From: Burkholderia pseudomultivorans
GTDB lineage: Bacteria > Pseudomonadota > Gammaproteobacteria > Burkholderiales > Burkholderiaceae
Assembly (NCBI RefSeq): GCF_001718415.1
Contig: NZ_CP013378.1
Location: 310,001 to 374,000, forward strand
DNA length: 64,000 bases
Direction: 5' to 3'
Shown here: positions 38,140 through 46,775 of the stretch, in pieces
Position numbering within the stretch: position 1 is the stretch's first letter
Layout of the letters: each line of letters begins with the position of its first letter
Made by a program: the position numbers and the translations under genes
Notes under the pieces: model-generated
Told to the model about the DNA's origin: nothing
Databases searched by the model: none
What the model saw: the letters and a program-made list of their open reading frames with translations, nothing else

Positions 38140-38747
38140 TGCTCCAGACACACCTTCAGCTGCATCAGGCTGCGCCGGATCCAGCTCTTCATGGTTCCGA
38201 GCGGCACACGCAGTCGCGCTGCCAGCTCACTGTAGGTCGCGCCGCTGAAGAAGGCCTCGCGCACCGCGCGGCCCTGCTGCGGATCGAGTTGCGCGAGGCA
38301 TCGCTCGAGGCGCAGGCGCTCCTGCGAGGCCTCCGCCAGCGCGGCGGGCGTCGGATCTTCGGCGGGAAGCTCCAGCGCCTGTTCGTCGTCGAGTTGCGCG
38401 TCGCGATGCTGCCGCAAGCGGTCGATCGTCTTGTTGCGCGCCAGCGTGATCAGCCACGTCATCGCGCCGCCGCGCGCCGGGTCGAACGCGTCGATACGTC
38501 GCCATGCGGTCGTGTAGACCTCCTGGAGGAGATCCTCGGCTTCCCCGTGATCGTGAAGCATGCGCACGATTGTCCCGAACACCCGCGACGCGGTCAGCCG
38601 GTACAGCTCCGCGAAAGCCGCCTGGTCGCCGGTTGCTGCCTGAAGCATCACCCGGTTCAGATGTTCGCGGCGAGCGACATCCGCATCGGCATCGCGCGAA
38701 GAGGCTGACTGATCGAAGCCGCTGGCACCGCCTGGCGTGTTGCTCAT
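38136..38747 (-). CDS. ECF RNA polymerase sigma factor, SigK/ECF19-like (second of two)
   Basis: 203 residues from MSNTPGGASGFDQ. Region 2: AFAELYRLTASRVFGTIVRMLHDHGEAEDLLQEVYTTAWRRIDAF...MTWLITLARNKTIDRLRQHRD. Region 4: GRAVREAFFSGATYSELAARLRVPLGTMKSWIRRSLMQLKVCLEQ. It pairs with the RskA-like anti-sigma by ATGA overlap. The promoter at 38885-38913 has the same boxes as those of the neighbouring operons, which fits autoregulation of the sigma factor that reads them. Start uncertain: the frame is open further upstream. Confidence 0.92.
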   Translation of the reverse strand: MSNTPGGASGFDQSASSRDADADVARREHLNRVMLQAATGDQAAFAELYRLTASRVFGTIVRMLHDHGEAEDLLQEVYTTAWRRIDAFDPARGGAMTWLITLARNKTIDRLRQHRDAQLDDEQALELPAEDPTPAALAEASQERLRLERCLAQLDPQQGRAVREAFFSGATYSELAARLRVPLGTMKSWIRRSLMQLKVCLEQ

Positions 38748-38884
38748 GCGAAGTGGATGGCGCGGACCGCCATGATGTGAATGTCGAGCGAAATATAGCA
38801 TTCCCGGATGCATGTGATCGAACGATCGGCGGCGCGCCCGCTGCACGTTGTGCAGCGCGACGCCCGCCGTGATCTCCTCAACCA

Positions 38885-38913
38885 GATACGAGCGACGCGT
38901 CCGCGCGGATGCA
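38885..38913 (-). promoter_or_regulatory. Putative ECF-sigma promoter of the sigma/anti-sigma pair (autoregulation)
   Basis: On the minus strand: TGCATCCG (38913-38906), 15-nt spacer, CGTATC (38890-38885). It is about 130 nt upstream of the sigma start codon and divergent from the second lipocalin gene. Confidence 0.75.
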
Positions 38914-38997
38914 GGCAGCCGCAACGTGCGGCGAAGGCGGCCGACTACCGTCGGTTGCGTGCACAATGAGCGGGTTTCGTGTCTGGAGAGTCATTCA

Positions 38998-39567
38998 ATG
39001 AAGCGAAGTATCGTGGGCCGGCCGCTGTGGGCGGCAGGCGTGATCGTGGCGGGCGCCGCCCTGGTGCTGGCGGGATGTGCCGGCCTCGCCGGCGGGCCCA
39101 GCGGGAATGCACACGTTCCGCAACCCGCGAAATCCGTCGATCTCGATCGCTACGTCGGCAGATGGTACGAGTTCGCGCGGTACGAAAACCGCTTCGAGCG
39201 CGGATGCGACGGCGTGACGGCCGACTATGCGAAGCGGGAAGACGGTCTCGTCGGTGTGCGCAATACCTGCCGCGAAGGCGGCCCGGACGGCCGCGCTCGA
39301 AGCGCCGACGGGCGCGCAAGGATCGTGGCCGACAGCGGCGGCGCAAAGCTGAAAGTGTCGTTCTTCGGGCCGTTCTTCTTCGGCGATTACTGGGTGCTCG
39401 ATCGCGCCGACGACTACGCATGGTCGATCGTCGGTGAACCGTCGGGGCGGTTCCTGTGGATCCTGACGCGCGATGCGAAGCCTTCCGCTGAACAGGCCGC
39501 GGCGCTCGTCGAACGGGTGCGGGCGCTCGGTTACGACACGACGATGTTGCGGCGCACTGCGCATTAG
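38998..39567 (+). CDS. Lipocalin-family lipoprotein (second of two)
   Basis: 189 residues from MKRSIVGRPLWAAGVIVAG, with a lipobox in LVLAGC (near residue 26). The lipocalin motif DLDRYVGRWYEFARYENRFERGCDGVTADYAKREDG and the ending GRFLWILTRDAKPSAEQAAALVERVRALGYDTTMLRR closely follow Blc. GGAGAG precedes the ATG. It is divergent from the ECF sigma gene. A role in holding or moving stress-modified lipids is inferred from the cluster. Confidence 0.9.
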   Translation: MKRSIVGRPLWAAGVIVAGAALVLAGCAGLAGGPSGNAHVPQPAKSVDLDRYVGRWYEFARYENRFERGCDGVTADYAKREDGLVGVRNTCREGGPDGRARSADGRARIVADSGGAKLKVSFFGPFFFGDYWVLDRADDYAWSIVGEPSGRFLWILTRDAKPSAEQAAALVERVRALGYDTTMLRRTAH

Positions 39568-39728
39568 GACGACCGCACGCAGCACGAGTGCACGGCGCCG
39601 TCGGGCCGGGCGCAACGCCGAGCGCCGCGTATGCGCGCGGCTGTGGCCGACGGCGGCGGCGAAAGGCGGGATGACGCCCTTTGGTCTACGGTCGCCGAAC
39701 GCGAAAGCCGGTTGGTTGCCTCCGGCCG

Positions 39729-40781
39729 TTAACTGCTCGCCCGGATAATCAGTTGGCACGACATCGGTCGCTGACTTTTGCGAAGCGTGTCGAACGCCGG
39801 CGGATCCTCCTGCAGAAGCTGGAAGATCCGCTCGGCCGCCGTGACGCCGATTTCACGCGCGGGAGGCCGCACGGTCGTCAATCCCGGCGTCAGCATCTCC
39901 GCCATCGGATAGTCGCCGAAGCCGACGATCGCACATTGCTCCGGTACGCGAATGCCCGCGCCGGGCGCGGACAGCAGCGCACCGAACGCGAGGTTGTCGT
40001 TCGCGAAGATGATCGCGTCGGCCGTGCGGCGGGCGGAACACAGCGCGAGCAGCGCCTCGCGTCCTGCGTGCATCGGCTGCGCTTCGGTCGGTGCAAACAC
40101 GATCGGCTCGCGCCCATGCTCGCGCATGATCTCGGTATAACCATCGCACCGCTCGCGCGCGCTTGCGTCGCCTGCCGCGCTGTTCAGCGCGAACGCGATG
40201 CGTCGATAGCCGCGTTCCACCAGATGACGCGCCGCGATGCGTCCGGCTTCCTGGTGCACGAAGCCGATCTGCAGCGGTCTGCGCCGTGGCTGGAAGTCCC
40301 ACGTTTCGAGCACGGGCACCTGCGTCTGTTCGATCAGTTCCTCGGTGCCCGGGGAATGGAAGTGCGACGTGAGCACGAGCGCCGCCGGCGACCACCCGAG
40401 CAATCCACGCACCGCGTTCTCCTCGAGATCCGTCGAGAAATAGCTCGATGCGAGCAGCAACTGGTAACCGTGTGCCGTGACCTCGTCGCTGAAGCTCTGG
40501 ATCGTGTTCGCAAAGATGGGCCCCGAGATGTTCGGAATGACCATGCCGATGACACGGCTGCGCGCCGAAGCGAGCCCGCCGGCGACGAGATTCGGCACGT
40601 AGCCGAGTTCAGCGACCGCATCGGCGATTCGCTCGCGCAGCGGCGCGGACAACCGCGCCGGATCCTGGAAATAGCGCGACACGCTGATCTGCGACACGCC
40701 GACGTGCTCGGCCACGTCGCGCAGGGTCAGGCGTCCCGACGTGCGGCGGGGACGCGCATCGCTTTTAGTCGAATCGGACAT
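39729..40781 (-). CDS. LacI-family transcriptional regulator (GntR-repressor-like)
   Basis: 350 residues from MSDSTKSDARPRRTSGR. The HTH LTLRDVAEHVGVSQISVSRYFQDPARLSAPLRERIADAVAELGYVPNLVA is typical LacI, followed by a periplasmic-binding-protein-like effector domain (VIGMVIPNISGPIFANTIQSFSDEV). The layout is close to the E. coli gluconate repressor. An almost ideal LacI operator lies 60 bp upstream (40842-40853), between this gene and the divergent monooxygenase, so it probably controls both. The effector is unknown. Confidence 0.9.
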   Translation of the reverse strand: MSDSTKSDARPRRTSGRLTLRDVAEHVGVSQISVSRYFQDPARLSAPLRERIADAVAELGYVPNLVAGGLASARSRVIGMVIPNISGPIFANTIQSFSDEVTAHGYQLLLASSYFSTDLEENAVRGLLGWSPAALVLTSHFHSPGTEELIEQTQVPVLETWDFQPRRRPLQIGFVHQEAGRIAARHLVERGYRRIAFALNSAAGDASARERCDGYTEIMREHGREPIVFAPTEAQPMHAGREALLALCSARRTADAIIFANDNLAFGALLSAPGAGIRVPEQCAIVGFGDYPMAEMLTPGLTTVRPPAREIGVTAAERIFQLLQEDPPAFDTLRKSQRPMSCQLIIRASS

Positions 40782-40841
40782 ATGTTCCGCTGATTTCGTT
40801 ATTTGACGCGGCAAATGCGCCACGGGAAACTGCCTGTCAAT

Positions 40842-40853
40842 GTTAGCGCTAAC
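40842..40853. promoter_or_regulatory. LacI-type operator
   Basis: GTTAGCGCTAAC is a perfect 12-bp palindrome with the central CG step of LacI/GalR operators, in the divergent region between the LacI gene and the FMN monooxygenase gene. Confidence 0.7.
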
Positions 40854-40924
40854 CAGGCGCGGTCGCCAGCACGAAACGATGCGCGGCCCGGTGGTGAGGC
40901 GCTGCTTTCGCGACAGGATATCGG

Positions 40925-42247
40925 ATGACGACAGCTTCCCGCCTCATGCACCTTGGGGCCTTTCTGATGGAAACCGGACACCATGCAGCCGCGTGGCGGC
41001 ATCCGGACGTGCAGGCCGGTGGCGGCACGGATTTTCGTACGTATGCGGCGCTGGCGAGCACGGCGGAACGCGCGTGCTTCGACGCGATTTTCATCGCGGA
41101 CAGTGTGGCCGCGAACGTGGGTGACGGCGCCGCGCGATCGGCCCGTTCCGACCGGCTCGATCCGCTGACGCTACTGCCTGCGCTCGCGGCGGTCACGGAG
41201 CGCATCGGCCTGATCGCCACGGCGACGACGACCTACAACGAGCCGTATCACATCGCGCGCAAGTTTGCGTCGCTCGACCACATCAGCGGCGGGCGGGCCG
41301 GCTGGAATCTCGTGACGTCCGACAACGCGGCGGAGGCGCGCAACTTCGGCCGCGCCGAACACGTCGGTCACGACGAGCGCTATGCGCGCGCCCGGGAATT
41401 CCATCGCGTCGTGACGGGCCTGTGGGACAGCTGGGCCGACGACAGCTTCGTGCGCGACAAGGCGAGCGGCGTGTACTACGACGCGTCCACGCTGCGCGTG
41501 CTCGATCATCGCGGCCCGCATTTCGCCGTGGCGGGCCCGCTCAACGTGCCGCGCCCGGTGCAGGGATGGCCCGTCGTCGTGCAGGCGGGCTCGTCGGAGG
41601 CGGGGCGCGACCTCGCCGCGCAGACGGCCGACGTCGTGTTCACCGCGCACGCACGGCTGGATGCCGCGCAGGCGTTCTACCGCGACATGAAGGCGCGCGC
41701 GGTTGCGGCGGGCCGCGCGCCGGGCGACGTGAAGATCATGCCGGGCCTGTCGGTCGTCGTCGCGCGTACCGACGACGAGGCGCGCGACCGGATCGACGCG
41801 CTGCAGGCGCTCGTCGATCCGGTCGCGGGCGTCGCGATGCTGGCGCGGATGCTCGGCAACTTCGACCTGTCCGGCTATCCGCTCGACGGTCCGTTGCCCG
41901 ACTTGCCGCTCACGGACAGCGGCCAGCGCAGCCGCCAGGCGCTCCTGAGCGCGCTGGCCGGCGACGAGCGCCTGACGATCCGCGAACTGGTGCTGCGCAT
42001 CGCGGCCGGACGCGGGCACGTGACGGTGGTCGGCAGTGCGACAACCGTGGCCGACCTGATGCAGACGTGGTTCGAGCGCGACGCGGCCGACGGCTTCAAC
42101 GTGATGCCGGCCGAACTGCCGGGCGGCCTCGATGCGTTCTGTTCGCTCGTCGTGCCCGAGTTGCAGCGGCGCGGGCTGTTCCGCACGGCCTACACCGGCT
42201 CCACGTTGCGCGAGCATCTTGGGCTGCCGCGACCGGTGCGGGCGTAG
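40925..42247 (+). CDS. NtaA/SnaA/DmoA-family FMN-dependent monooxygenase
   Basis: 440 residues of the luciferase-like bacterial monooxygenase fold. RLMHLGAFLMETGHHAAAWRHPDVQAGGGTDFRTYAALASTAERACFDAIFIAD, NEPYHIARKFASLDHISGGRAGWNLVTS and QAGSSEAGRDLAAQTADVVFT are typical of the nitrilotriacetate/dimethylsulfide monooxygenase group. It needs a separate FMN reductase. The following SsuA-like binding protein suggests an organosulfur substrate. It is controlled by the divergent LacI protein, by position. Confidence 0.88.
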   Translation: MTTASRLMHLGAFLMETGHHAAAWRHPDVQAGGGTDFRTYAALASTAERACFDAIFIADSVAANVGDGAARSARSDRLDPLTLLPALAAVTERIGLIATATTTYNEPYHIARKFASLDHISGGRAGWNLVTSDNAAEARNFGRAEHVGHDERYARAREFHRVVTGLWDSWADDSFVRDKASGVYYDASTLRVLDHRGPHFAVAGPLNVPRPVQGWPVVVQAGSSEAGRDLAAQTADVVFTAHARLDAAQAFYRDMKARAVAAGRAPGDVKIMPGLSVVVARTDDEARDRIDALQALVDPVAGVAMLARMLGNFDLSGYPLDGPLPDLPLTDSGQRSRQALLSALAGDERLTIRELVLRIAAGRGHVTVVGSATTVADLMQTWFERDAADGFNVMPAELPGGLDAFCSLVVPELQRRGLFRTAYTGSTLREHLGLPRPVRA

Positions 42248-42294
42248 CGCACACATGCGTCCCGTCGAATCCATCCGATAAGGAACCTCCGATC

Positions 42295-43266
42295 ATGAAG
42301 TTTTCCCGACGTTCGTTTCTCCGCACCGCACAGGCCGCAGCCGTGGCCGCGTTCGCTGCGCCATTCGCCGGCGGCGCGCAGGCCGACACCGGCCGCACGT
42401 TGCGCATCGGCTACCAGAAGGGCACGCCGCTCACGCTGCTGAAGGCGCAGCGCTCGCTCGACAAGCCGCTCGCCGCGCGCGGCTTCGACATCGCATGGAC
42501 CGAATTCCCGGCCGGGCCGCCGCTGCTCGAGGCGATGAATGCCGGCTCGATCGACCTCGGCTATACGGGCTCGCCGCCGCCGATCTTCGCGCAGGCGGCG
42601 GGCAGCCGGATCGTCTACCTGGCGGCCGAACCCGCCGGCCCGCACAACGAGGCCATCATCGTGCTCGACGGCTCGCCGCTCAAATCGGTCGCCGACCTGA
42701 AAGGGCGGACGGTGGCATTCGCCCGCGGGTCGAGTTCGAACTACCTGATCGTCGCCGCGCTCGAAAAAGCCGGCCTGAGCTATGCGGACATCAAGCCCGC
42801 CTTCTTGTCGCCCGCCGACGCACGCGCGGCCTTCGAAGGCGGCAAGGTCGACGCATGGGTCATCTGGGATCCGTATCTCGCGGTCGTCCAGCAGACGCTC
42901 GGCGTGCGCACGATCGCCGACTATGCGTCGGGCATCGTGCAGCCGTACAGCTTCTTTCTCGGTGCGCCGGATTTCGCGAAGGCCCACCCCGAGGTGTTGT
43001 CGGATGTGCTGTCGGCGGTCGCGCGCGGCGACGCGTGGACGGCCGCTCATCGCAGCGACGCCGCGCAGTTGATTGCTCGCGAGATCGGCGTGCCGCAGCC
43101 TGTCGTCGAGCGCTATCTCGCACGATCCGCATTCGGGCTGCTGCCCGTCAATTCGACCGTGCTCGGCGCGCAGCAACGCGTTGCGGATACCTTCCGTCGA
43201 GCGAACATCATTCCGCGTGCGATCCAGGTCGCCGACATTGCACACACGGTTTCCTTCACCCGCTGA
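42295..43266 (+). CDS. ABC transporter substrate-binding protein, SsuA/aliphatic-sulfonate type
   Basis: 323 residues. A Tat-like signal (MKFSRRSFLRTAQAAAVAAFAAPFAGGAQA) is followed by the SsuA fold: LRIGYQKGTPLTLLKAQ, WTEFPAGPPLLEAMNAGSIDLGYTGSPPPIFAQAAG and GKVDAWVIWDPYLAVVQ. AAGGA precedes the ATG. It binds sulfonates or related compounds in the periplasm. The permease and ATPase genes expected downstream are missing because a porin fragment and transposon follow. Confidence 0.9.
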   Translation: MKFSRRSFLRTAQAAAVAAFAAPFAGGAQADTGRTLRIGYQKGTPLTLLKAQRSLDKPLAARGFDIAWTEFPAGPPLLEAMNAGSIDLGYTGSPPPIFAQAAGSRIVYLAAEPAGPHNEAIIVLDGSPLKSVADLKGRTVAFARGSSSNYLIVAALEKAGLSYADIKPAFLSPADARAAFEGGKVDAWVIWDPYLAVVQQTLGVRTIADYASGIVQPYSFFLGAPDFAKAHPEVLSDVLSAVARGDAWTAAHRSDAAQLIAREIGVPQPVVERYLARSAFGLLPVNSTVLGAQQRVADTFRRANIIPRAIQVADIAHTVSFTR

Positions 43267-43299
43267 CTCGATACTCCACTCGCTCGCAGAGCCGCTGTC

Positions 43300-43541
43300 A
43301 TGAACCGACTCGCTTTCCGTACCGCCACCATCCGTCCCGTTCGCCGCGCCGCCGCATTGCGCTGGCGCCTTCGCTTCACGCCCCGGCTGAAAACCGGGCT
43401 GCGCGCGGCGGGTGCCGTCGCGCTCGCGTGCGCCAGCCACACCGGGCACGCGCAGTCGACGCTGGTCATGTACGGCATCGTCGATGCAGCCGTGCAGTAC
43501 GGCCGCTTCAACAGCACGACCGGAACGACCGCGTCGGCGGC
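43300..43541 (+). pseudogene. Gram-negative porin gene, 5' fragment cut by the transposon
   Basis: About 80 codons: a long basic signal region ending ACASHTGHAQ, then STLVMYGIVDAAVQYGRFNSTTGTTAS, the first strand of a Burkholderia OmpC-like trimeric porin. Native sequence ends at 43541, where the transposon end TGTTGAAG begins, and translation stops soon after at 43566. The remaining ~300 residues are not on the other side of the element, so they were lost. Confidence 0.8.
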
Positions 43542-43763
43542 TGTTGAAGCCCTTAAAAACTGCTAATCGTGTCCATAGATTACGCTAATGTAAGACACGG
43601 CCACGGCCCCGCGAGATAAGGCATTGCTGCCGTCTCGCGCGTCTTTTCATGCGTTGCGTTTTGGCAACGCGCGCACGATCCGATGTCCGTTTATTTTGCT
43701 AACGCGTTCTACCTGTCCTTTAATTCCGCTAACGCGTCTGACGAGGCTCGGTTAGGAGCGGCA

Positions 43764-45392
43764 ATGACGGTTTCCGAGGAAGCAGTTAGCAGAGCGGAAA
43801 AAGTAGCAGATGTCCTCCGGCCATTGGGGCGAGGACCGCTTTCGAAGAAGCGCGCGGTTTTGGCTGCCAATCTGCTCGGCGTCCACTGGACTACTGTTTA
43901 TCGTCTGCGGCGGAAATTTCTGGCAAACCCGGTAGCGAGCGCGGTCATCCCGAAACGACGAGGCCCATCTGAGAGCAGCCATCGATTGGGAGGGGCCGTT
44001 GATGCAGTGATTGACGAAGTAGTGCACGTCTGGCTGCCCACTCAACGACATTTGGCGCATCCTGCAACCGATCTCGTGCTGGAGGTTCGACGCAGATGTC
44101 AGCTTGCCGGACTGCAACCACCAGGCCGAACCACCATAGGCCGGCGGTGGGCTCAGCATCGCGAGGCAGACGCCCTGCAGCGCGCGGCCCTTCCCAGCGC
44201 GCTGGCAGCGCCAGGTTCACTTGTCGCAAAGTATCCTCTGGAAATCGTTCAGGTCGACCATACCCAGGCGGACGTCGTTTTGGTTAGCGAACACGACAGA
44301 CAGGTGATTGGCCGCCCGTGGCTGACTATCGCTCTGGACGTTGCAACCAGGTGCGTGTTGAGTTTTTACGTTGGCATGGAGCGTCCGGGAGCGGCTACCG
44401 TTGGTTTGCTGCTGACCAGGGCGGCACTGCCCAAAGGCCCCTGGCTCGCGAAGATCGAGGCGGACGCAGAGTGGCCAATGCGTGGGATTCCGAGCGTTCT
44501 ACATCTGGACAACGCTGCCGAGTTCAAGAGCAGGGCGCTTCGCAGTGGATGTCGGGAATACGGTATCCACCTGATGTATCGTCCAGTCGGGCGGCCTCAT
44601 TTTGGCGGCCATATTGAGCGCCTGAACCGCACCCTGATGGAGCGTGTCCGGGGCTTACCGGGGGCGACTGGATCGTCTCCCAAAGGACGGAAGGCGCGAG
44701 AGTCTGAAAAGACGGCCTCGTTGACGCTTCGAGAATTCGAGCAATGGCTCGCGATCGAGATCGCCAGACGCTACCACCACGTTCCGCATCGCGGGCTGCT
44801 TGGAGCGACGCCAGCTGACACGTGGCGGATGCTTGCCCTTAGCCTTGATTCGCGGCAGCTTCCCGCTTCCAGCGACGCTGAGCTCAGGTTCCTGATTCGG
44901 TTTTTGCCTGTAGTGCAGAGGAAAATCCAGGCTGACGGACTGACGCTCTTCCATGTTCGTTATTGGCATCCGATTTTCGTCGCCTGGCGCCAGACGCGGC
45001 GGGCGGTCACCGTTCGGTATCATCCGGAGGACCTCTCGCGGGTTTTTGTGACAGCAGGGAGCGGCAACTACCTCGAAGTCCGTTACGCAGACATGCGGCG
45101 GCCGGCAATTTCTCTTTTTGAACACCGGGCAGCGTTGCATTCCATTAGGTTGGAAGGACAACAAACTGTTTCTGAGTCGCTGATCTTCAGGACAATAGAA
45201 GAGCAACGGCATGTAATTTCCAGAGCCAAACAGACAACGGCCCGTGCACGTCGACGGTCACGCAAAAAGATCGTCCCATTGGAAGAGTTGCGCGACAGGA
45301 TTGTCCCGTACAGGCATGACTTGAAGGAGCAGGAGGCTGAGGCGGTCGACTACGCGACGCCAGTTCAGGCCTTCGATGTGGAGCAATGGTGA
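43764..45392 (+). CDS. tniA: TniA transposase (DDE, Mu C-terminal type; TnsB-like)
   Basis: 542 residues from MTVSEEAVSRAEK with GGAG upstream; the frame extends into the end repeats but that part is unlikely to be coding. It has an N-terminal HTH region (VLAANLLGVHWTTVYRLRRKF) and a DDE core with D in VQVDHTQADVV, D in LHLDNAAEFKS and E in GGHIERLNRTLMERV, then a Mu-type beta-barrel C-terminal part. It carries out strand transfer with TniB and TniQ. Confidence 0.92.
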   Translation: MTVSEEAVSRAEKVADVLRPLGRGPLSKKRAVLAANLLGVHWTTVYRLRRKFLANPVASAVIPKRRGPSESSHRLGGAVDAVIDEVVHVWLPTQRHLAHPATDLVLEVRRRCQLAGLQPPGRTTIGRRWAQHREADALQRAALPSALAAPGSLVAKYPLEIVQVDHTQADVVLVSEHDRQVIGRPWLTIALDVATRCVLSFYVGMERPGAATVGLLLTRAALPKGPWLAKIEADAEWPMRGIPSVLHLDNAAEFKSRALRSGCREYGIHLMYRPVGRPHFGGHIERLNRTLMERVRGLPGATGSSPKGRKARESEKTASLTLREFEQWLAIEIARRYHHVPHRGLLGATPADTWRMLALSLDSRQLPASSDAELRFLIRFLPVVQRKIQADGLTLFHVRYWHPIFVAWRQTRRAVTVRYHPEDLSRVFVTAGSGNYLEVRYADMRRPAISLFEHRAALHSIRLEGQQTVSESLIFRTIEEQRHVISRAKQTTARARRRSRKKIVPLEELRDRIVPYRHDLKEQEAEAVDYATPVQAFDVEQW

Positions 45393-45400
45393 GGTGAAAC

Positions 45401-46270
45401 ATGAAGGGTGGGGCACTTGCGCATCTGCTACCGGCCGCCAGACAGCAAGCCGAGTTAGGGAACGACGAACGAATCCTTGGACTTCTTCGAGACCGCTGGA
45501 TCGACTATCCCCGCGCGACGCAAGCCCTGCAGCAACTTGAGCGCCTCTTTGAGACGCCCCGCCGAGAGCGTATGCCGTGCCTGCTGTTGCACGGTGATTC
45601 AAATATTGGCAAGACGAAAATTACGGCCAAATTTCGCCGCGCACATCCAAGCGAGTTTGACGAGAAAAGCGGGGTCGAACGTTGTCCGGTCGTCGCGATG
45701 CAGATGCCACCGACCCCTGATCAGCATCGATTCTATTCAGGCTTACTGGTCGAGCTAGGTGCTCCGCACAATGCCGCTTCCGGCTTGGCGGCCCTTGAAC
45801 GTTTAGCTCGCGAGATTCTCAGGCGGATGTCACCGCGCATGCTGGTCGTGGATGAGGTGCATCACCTACTTGCGGGCTCTTATCGCGAGCAGCGCGCGTC
45901 GCTGAACCTGCTGAAATTTCTGGCTAACGACCTTCAGATCAGCATGGTTCTGGTCGGCACCCGCGACGCGGTGCTGGCGCTTCAAACCGATACCCAGATG
46001 ATTAGTCGGTATGTGCCGTTCGAAATACCACGGTGGCGGGAGAGCGATGGTCTACGGCGGCTTCTCGCGGCCTTCGAACGCGTGCTGCCACTGCGCAAGC
46101 CATCGGATCTCGCACGACGCGAGATCGTTCAGTTTGTTCTGAGCGCGAGCGGCGGACTTACCGGTGAGATATCCACGTTGCTGAACAATGCCGCCGAGCT
46201 ATCAATTCGCAACGGCGACGAATTTATCGACATTACGCATCTCGAGCATGTCTGCCGAGTCGAGCAGTAA
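45401..46270 (+). CDS. tniB: TniB ATP-binding transposition regulator (TnsC-like AAA+)
   Basis: 289 residues. Walker A is LLLHGDSNIGKT, Walker B is MLVVDEVHH, and LVGTRDAV and SRYVPFEIPRW are TniB signatures. It forms ATP-dependent filaments that link target choice to TniA. It starts 8 nt after the tniA stop and its end overlaps the tniQ start by 23 nt. Confidence 0.92.
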   Translation: MKGGALAHLLPAARQQAELGNDERILGLLRDRWIDYPRATQALQQLERLFETPRRERMPCLLLHGDSNIGKTKITAKFRRAHPSEFDEKSGVERCPVVAMQMPPTPDQHRFYSGLLVELGAPHNAASGLAALERLAREILRRMSPRMLVVDEVHHLLAGSYREQRASLNLLKFLANDLQISMVLVGTRDAVLALQTDTQMISRYVPFEIPRWRESDGLRRLLAAFERVLPLRKPSDLARREIVQFVLSASGGLTGEISTLLNNAAELSIRNGDEFIDITHLEHVCRVEQ

Positions 46271-46775
46271 CATCGTTCCATGGCCGATTGCCCCCAGGCC
46301 CTTCTACGAGGAGGCCTTTGGTGGCTGGTTAGGCCGTGTCGCGACGCGATATCAGGTGAGCGTTGCGATGCTGTGGCAGATGAGCTCGAGCGAGGCGCTG
46401 CCCTCGCTTGGGACTGCTGGATGGATTCTTTTTCCTCCGATTTCTCAGCCAGCGCTTCAACGATTCTCAACGCTCGCACGCCTTGATGAAGACAGATTGA
46501 GGCACATCCAGACGCCATCGGCCTGGCTCTTCAACTGGAGCTGCGTGCCGTACTGCTTCAGATGCCTCGTGCTGAACGACGCGGACGTTTCAGTGCCTCG
46601 CTGGAAACGTGAGTGGCTCGATCCGACAGCCGAATTCTGTAGCGTGCATCACACGGTTTTGGAAACAGTCCCCGCCTCTGTATTTCGGCTGTCGGGTCAC
46701 TTTGCTGCCGCGCTGCGCGCGATTAGCCGTTATCGCGAGAAACGAGCGTTCAAGGACCGCAGATGGCTGCGGTAG
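46248..46775 (+). CDS. tniQ: Short TniQ-family protein
   Basis: 175 residues from MSAESSSNIVPWPIAPRPFYEEAFGGWLGRVATRYQ, the TniQ N-terminal motif. A zinc-finger-like C-x2-C (YCFRCL) and C-x2-H (FCSVHH) follow, then the protein ends. TniQ of Tn5053/Tn402 is more than twice as long, while TniQ of type V-K CRISPR transposons is about this size. The stop lies directly before the right-end repeats, so the short form looks native rather than broken. Confidence 0.85.
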   Translation: MSAESSSNIVPWPIAPRPFYEEAFGGWLGRVATRYQVSVAMLWQMSSSEALPSLGTAGWILFPPISQPALQRFSTLARLDEDRLRHIQTPSAWLFNWSCVPYCFRCLVLNDADVSVPRWKREWLDPTAEFCSVHHTVLETVPASVFRLSGHFAAALRAISRYREKRAFKDRRWLR

